Source: Sapria himalayana (lineage: Eukaryota > Streptophyta > Magnoliopsida > Malpighiales > Rafflesiaceae). Taken from it: a DNA stretch of 64,000 nucleotides. A program made the position numbers and the translations under genes. The notes beneath the pieces are model-generated. The model worked only from the letters and a program-made list of their open reading frames with translations, was not told where the DNA came from and searched no databases. This document shows positions 59,521 to 64,000 of this stretch, one piece after another; within the stretch, counting starts at the first letter, position 1, and the number at the start of each line of letters is the position of its first letter. The stretch is taken from the NCBI GenBank assembly GCA_029783825.1, contig JAREIK010017918.1:558001-622000 (forward strand). The letters are read 5' to 3'.

Positions 59521-59869
59521 CAACCTTATTTTCTTCACTTAATTTCTTAGCTTCTTTGGAATTATCTATGTTAGATTGCATTGGAATTATGACTTTGAAA
59601 AATACATGATCTCATAGCAGTCATATTTCTCATTTTCATCACTTTTGCAACTCTGAAGTGATTCTTTTTAGTCATCTTTTTTGTCTTTTTCATTTTCATA
59701 GCTCCAAAATTATTCTTGCACTTCATCTCTCTCATCTTTATCCAACTAGTAGTACTATACAAAATTCTTCTATCGAAAGTCAACTTTTTCTAAATTGTAG
59801 TACAAACAAGATTATCTACTCTATAACACCCAATCTCATCATCATCTGTACTCATTAACTCGTTATAAA

Positions 59870-60990
59870 GATTAAACTTAATTTCCTTCTTGCCAACTCA
59901 GGGTAAAATTTCCCTTCTTGATGTCAATAAGGGGTTGCCCAGTAGCCAAAAACAACTGCCCCAAAATTAATGATGTTTTATGATCTTTCTCCACATCTAA
60001 TATATAAAATATACTAGAAAATTAAAATACTAACATTAACCAATATATTTTTGATAATATTATTCGAGTCCTTGATTATTTGATTAGTCATTTGGTAGAG
60101 GTGTCAAACGGGCAGGGCCGAGCCGATCCGACCTAGTTTTAGGCCACCCAAGCAGGCTACCGTGCAGTGCCAAGTAAGGCATGCTATAGTAACCATGTCA
60201 TGCCAGGCCCAGCATGGTTCTATGGAGGTCAGGCCCAACATGGGCCCGTAGCCCCAACGTCCATTGGGTTCAACCTAGTTTGGTCTGGTTCTGGTCGGGC
60301 CAAACCCCTAATTTTTTAAAAAATTAGGGTTTTAGTGATACATCGCTGCACTGCCATGTGTCTTTGCCTTTCAGGGCTCAGCGAGCCTTACCCATAGGGC
60401 GTTGGTTCGTCGTGACCAAGCTCGGTGCGTGGTCATGCATGTCGTGCCCACAGACCAGGCACAACGGGCAAATCCCTCGACTAGGCACAACACAACCAAT
60501 GCCAAGGGTGCTCCCGACATGGGTCTGGGCATGACACTGTAGCGTGCCGTGCCAGCCTAGATATGACTAAACCGTGTTGGGGCTAGGTCTGGGCTGGCCC
60601 GACCCATTTGACACCTCTACCATTTGGAGTGAGAGAGAGGTTGGGGTAATTTTTTGAAATTCAATCTTCATGTAATCAACAAGAATATTGAGTTCACACT
60701 TTATCCCAAGACACATATGATCTTTCAAAATGTCTGATCCCCTATTTAATAAAATATAGTAAAACTTTCTGGATCCTTCAATTTCCTCAGAAGTGTTCAT
60801 AGAATAATTATACTATATTTTTTTGGTCATATTCACATTCTCGCACATCTCCAACTTTATCTTACTACTCATGATATCTTTCATAAATATCATGTAGTTT
60901 GACATTTAAGCTAGATATTTATTAGACCATATATTTGTCTAGTTTCTTGAATATGTTATGAAATTTATTAGACAAACTATTGAATCTAAG
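59870..60990 (-). pseudogene. pol: G-A gypsy protease region, split by a hAT-like element
   Basis: Minus-strand reading: EEIEGSRKFYYILLNRG near 60780, a KDHMCLGIKCELNILVDY line equivalent to the family's ALCDLGASINLMP active-site segment, then KITPTSLSLQM near 60640. After the hAT-like element the frame goes on with a line equivalent to the IEDVLVKVDKF segment, has one stop, then LILGQLFLATGQPLIDIKKG near 59950, matching the ILGRPFLAT motif. The active-site aspartate context is altered (LGIKC for LGAS). Upstream gag is missing. Confidence 0.85.
60088..60627. mobile_element. hAT-like non-autonomous element, GC-rich
   Basis: Body 60096-60619 (524 bp). Terminal inverted repeats TAGAGGTGTCAAACGGG and TAGAGGTGTCAAATGGG match at 16 of 17. 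Flanking 8-bp TSD tcatttgg (60088-60095) and ccatttgg (60620-60627), one mismatch, is the hAT size. No transposase frame. It is strikingly richer in G and C than its surroundings and full of short ggcccR and catggY motifs. It interrupts the gypsy protease, whose frame closes when it is removed. Confidence 0.9.
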
Positions 60991-61087
60991 AAAAACTATC
61001 AAAATAATGATATCTAAACTATAAAAAAGAATTATCTTTTCTCAAGGATAATTATATCAACTAATATTAACTAACTAAACAAAATAA

Positions 61088-61105
61088 TCCCCAACAATGG
61101 TGCCA
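61088..61105 (-). promoter_or_regulatory. G-A primer binding site
   Basis: Minus strand TGGCACCATTGTTGGGGA, 15 of 18 bases like the plant gypsy PBS TGGCGCCGTTGCCGGGGA. It lies three bases inside the A5 LTR end. Confidence 0.85.
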
Positions 61106-61108
61106 AAC

Positions 61109-63728
61109 ACTTGTGACTTTGGTATGCTGACTAATTCTATCATTTATATAATGACTTTCATATAGATATCAATCTCACATGGTTTATATAAGTAGTTCAG
61201 TCAACCAACATTGAGATGGAAAACACAATTCTAGTTGAGCAACAATATTTAGGGATTTGTGTATGACTCTTAAATCCTAGGATCTGTGTACTCGATTCAT
61301 ATGAAACATATTCAAATAGTTCGATATATGTTGAGTTAGGATACATAATAAATATTAGATTATTATAGATAGATCATTTTTCCTAATTACATACAAGGTA
61401 ATTTATCATTATTAAACCCATACTAATGGTGATCCTCTTATATTTATCTCCTCAATAATTTACCACTAAGATAACAAATTATCTCTGCTCGGGATTCATT
61501 CACAAGTTCATAATTTTTAGGTAATTTGTTAACTATCATTGATGAGTGCTTCATATTTAGATTTTTATTCTTATATCTCATATATTATAAAGATCAAGAA
61601 TTAATATGGTTTGTAAGTGTTTAGATTTATATGTATTGTACTTGTATAATTAACATATGCTTCTCTCAAATCTCACTAGTAGAAACTATATGAGAAAAAA
61701 GTAACTTAAAGGGTTGTATCTACATTGTGTTTCACTATCCTCGATAATGATGATGTGATTCTCATACAAAAGGTGAAACTCTTAAAAGAATATTCTATTA
61801 AATATTCATATCAATCGAGAACTAGTTCTTCTAAGAAACATATAATGAAGTGACATATAAAATTATTCGTACTTTTGGCTTTACGAGCAACATACTTGCA
61901 ATGATTAATATACATTTAATTTTGGATTTTAAAGTATAGATCTATCTCATCCATCATGGTCGGGAAGAATTTTACTTCCTTCCTACCGTATGCACGAGTG
62001 AGCCTCGTGATTTACCTATTACTATGTATCATGACAACATGTACAAACTCATCAATATCAAATCTCCAATTCAAGTTCTATTTAATTTAACATATCCATT
62101 AATTTCTATTCAATAATATAAATCAAATACAATAATTAATCACAAAAAAATTTATACATCATATGAATTACAAAAATACAACCCTAGATCTTAACTTAGC
62201 CTAATATTGGATAGAGATTTATAAGATACAAAAAAAGTAGTCTCATAAAACTTGAATTCTCAATGAAACCTCATGAGAATCTATCACACAAACTCTAATC
62301 TCATGCATGCTATTTTGGCTTAAAAGTTACATCCCAAATTTAGGATTTAGTTTGTATCTTGCATTAGTTTCTTACTCGTGGAACCCCTTGGGAGTGTGAA
62401 AATCCACCCCTAAGGTTGTTTGTTATGGCTAGTGCATGGAAAAGAAAAATATATTTTTTATAGTTTTTTTTTCTCTTTCTCCTTTTATACTCTAGAATTT
62501 TAGTATTTCTCTAAGTATAAAGTTATAGCTCATGGAAGATGTCATGACTTTAGTATTCATCTTTTGAGTTTGATGTCATGAGTCTAGAAAGTTGATATGA
62601 CTTTGGGATACATCATAATCTTTCTATAACACAAAGACATGGTGCTGGGATTATCCATGACTTAAAGCTTTTGTCTATGCAACACAAATTCATAGTGATG
62701 AGAATAGTCATAGCTTTGGCATTAGTCTGTCTTATACATCAAATGGTCATGCCACTAAAAATAATTGTTGCATTGATCTTAGTCTTTCTTCTACATTAAC
62801 TGGTCATGATACTTAAGAAATGACAATGATACTTAGAAATGACTGTGATACTTAGAAATGACTGTGACATTGGGAATGGTCTTTCTTGTGTATCAAATTG
62901 TCATAATGGTGAGAATAACTATGATATTGGGAATAATCTATCTTGTGGATCATATGATCGTGTTGCTAAGAATGTACATGACTCTGCCATTATCTTTCTC
63001 ATACATAACATGGCCATAACATTAGGAATGGTCATGATCTTGGCAATTAGTATGTACATAAAAATTATAGTTTTGTCTTTTCTTGAGGTTAAGAGTCATG
63101 GGATTAGAAAGTGATAGTGCTCTTATAATATCCTTTATAATATTCTATGTCCAAAAGTTGTTACTTTTGATAATTATCATGACTTTCTGATTAACTTTGT
63201 CTATGTAATTCCTTATAGCTACAAAGTCACAGTTTTGAAAAAAATTTCACCACTCTAACTTGAGAATACAAAGTCTTGGTAAAAATAATGTTGCAGTATT
63301 ATGAAATGATTTTGACTTTTAGCACAAATGAGATATTTGGTTACTATAACATAAAATTAATACATAGTTATTTAATTATTATGAGATAAGTATAACTGTG
63401 ATACTATGATATTATCATAATCAAAAAGAATAAGTTACACAATTAAAGGATTGTACTAACGAGGTAGTAGATTCACGAGACATAAAAATTATCATGACAA
63501 AATAAGTAGAGTTTCGGGCAAGAATGGATTCGAAATCTACTCGATGACCCATACACCATCATGTTGTCAAATACTTCTAAAAACATATTGATTTCAAGAC
63601 TATTCCTCAAAATCCATGAAAATTTAACTATCATAAAATTGATACAATTATGACTCATTAACATGCTTACATATCATCTAATAGTATAAAAAATACTCAA
63701 AAATATTCATTAATTTGAGCATCAAATA
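61109..63728 (-). repeat. G-A 5' LTR (A5)
   Basis: 2620 bp, paired with A4. The array at 62500-63300 repeats catgac, gtcatg and gtctttctt motifs. Within it, 62808-62877 holds three near-identical 19-20 bp units (gatacttagaaatgactgt). Frames such as 62839-63114 come from this array. Confidence 0.88.
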
Positions 63729-63897
63729 GTTACCCATGGTTGGGTCATTTGTATAATCATATAAGTGGTTGCCATCACCAACCACTTAATAATTATATCA
63801 GGTCACACATAAATGCGTTATAGATGATGGCCAAGTACCTTTGAGTTTATGCTTGTTATCCAACATTAAATGATGCAAGAATCAACAACATGTACTA
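63729..63897. other. Flank between gypsy element and second hAT-like element
   Basis: No feature seen other than the TSD gttac at its left end and atgtacta (63890-63897), the presumed left TSD of the next element. Confidence 0.5.
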
Positions 63898-64000
63898 TAG
63901 AGGTGTCAAACGGGACATGTCGGGGTGGCCCGGCATTTTTTTAGCCAGCCCGACCGTACTTTCGTGTCGGGCCAGACACGGCATGGTTACTGTACCGTGC
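63898..64000. mobile_element. Second hAT-like element, cut by window end
   Basis: Starts TAGAGGTGTCAAACGGG, identical over 17 bases to the end of the element at 60096, and turns GC-rich at once (gtggcccggc, cgggccagac). The other end lies outside the window, so its TSD cannot be checked. Confidence 0.85.

Larger units (their letters stand above)
55957..63728 (-). mobile_element. Complete G-A gypsy element
   Basis: 7772 bp on the minus strand: 5' LTR A5 (63728-61109), PBS, protease region with a nested hAT-like element, 72-bp repeats, tail, 3' LTR A4 (58653-55957). Plus-strand flanks gctac (55952-55956) and gttac (63729-63733) fit a 5-bp TSD with one mismatch. Gag is almost entirely missing between the PBS and the protease region. 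No RT, RNase H or integrase is present in the 2.45-kb interior. Confidence 0.88.

Noticed and set aside
59143..59783. Minus-strand charged open frames that could be a host coiled-coil gene
   Set aside because: They lie between protease and the 3' LTR of a complete gypsy element and come from its 72-bp repeats.

Overview
This window reads as very AT-rich nuclear DNA from a plant with a large, repeat-rich genome, most likely a flowering plant. It has no prokaryotic gene organisation, no rRNA or tRNA gene and no convincing intact host gene. Almost everything that can be recognised is a transposable element: Ty1-copia and Ty3-gypsy LTR retrotransposons in both orientations, two kinds of small DNA transposon, and a tRNA-derived SINE family. 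Nearly every retrotransposon reading frame is broken by stops and frameshifts, so most gene entries are pseudogenes. Species cannot be named from the sequence.

Layout. 1-1840: end of a large gypsy-type LTR, then a copia RT/RNase H remnant with its LTR. 3341-7847: complete but defective copia element (Cop1) with target-site duplication (TSD) GAAAC. 7850-13000: mostly unassigned DNA with two faint copia gag traces and an exon-like segment near 8.6-9.0 kb. 13.0-20.9 kb: two back-to-back large LTRs and a gag-protease body of one gypsy family (called G-A here), minus strand. 21.1-22.3 kb: microsatellites. 22.8-27.8 kb: two copia remnants meeting tail to tail. 27.96-32.8 kb: gypsy gag, an unassigned internal part, a 1976-bp LTR and a gag start. 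35.2-36.3 kb: copia end plus LTR. 36.5-44.8 kb: chromovirus-type gypsy pol interrupted by a complete copia element (Cop2, TSD GTTTT) and by SINEs. 45.0-53.2 kb: complete copia element (Cop3) that carries a Harbinger-like MITE and a gypsy LTR. 55.96-63.73 kb: complete G-A gypsy element, minus strand, with a hAT-like element inside its protease. 63.9 kb to the end: start of a second hAT-like element.

The order of insertion can be read from TSDs and restored frames. SINEs went into the chromovirus and its 3' flank. Cop2 went into the chromovirus pol. Cop3 landed inside the 3' TSD of one SINE, then itself received the MITE and the gypsy LTR. Most unusual points: a gypsy family that seems to lack RT and integrase and instead carries 72-bp tandem repeats; LTRs of separate families crowded with GTCATGAC-like palindromes; copia LTRs holding several extra primer-binding-site-like motifs; and an LTR insertion that appears to include the primer binding site. 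All identities come from reading translations by eye, with no database search.
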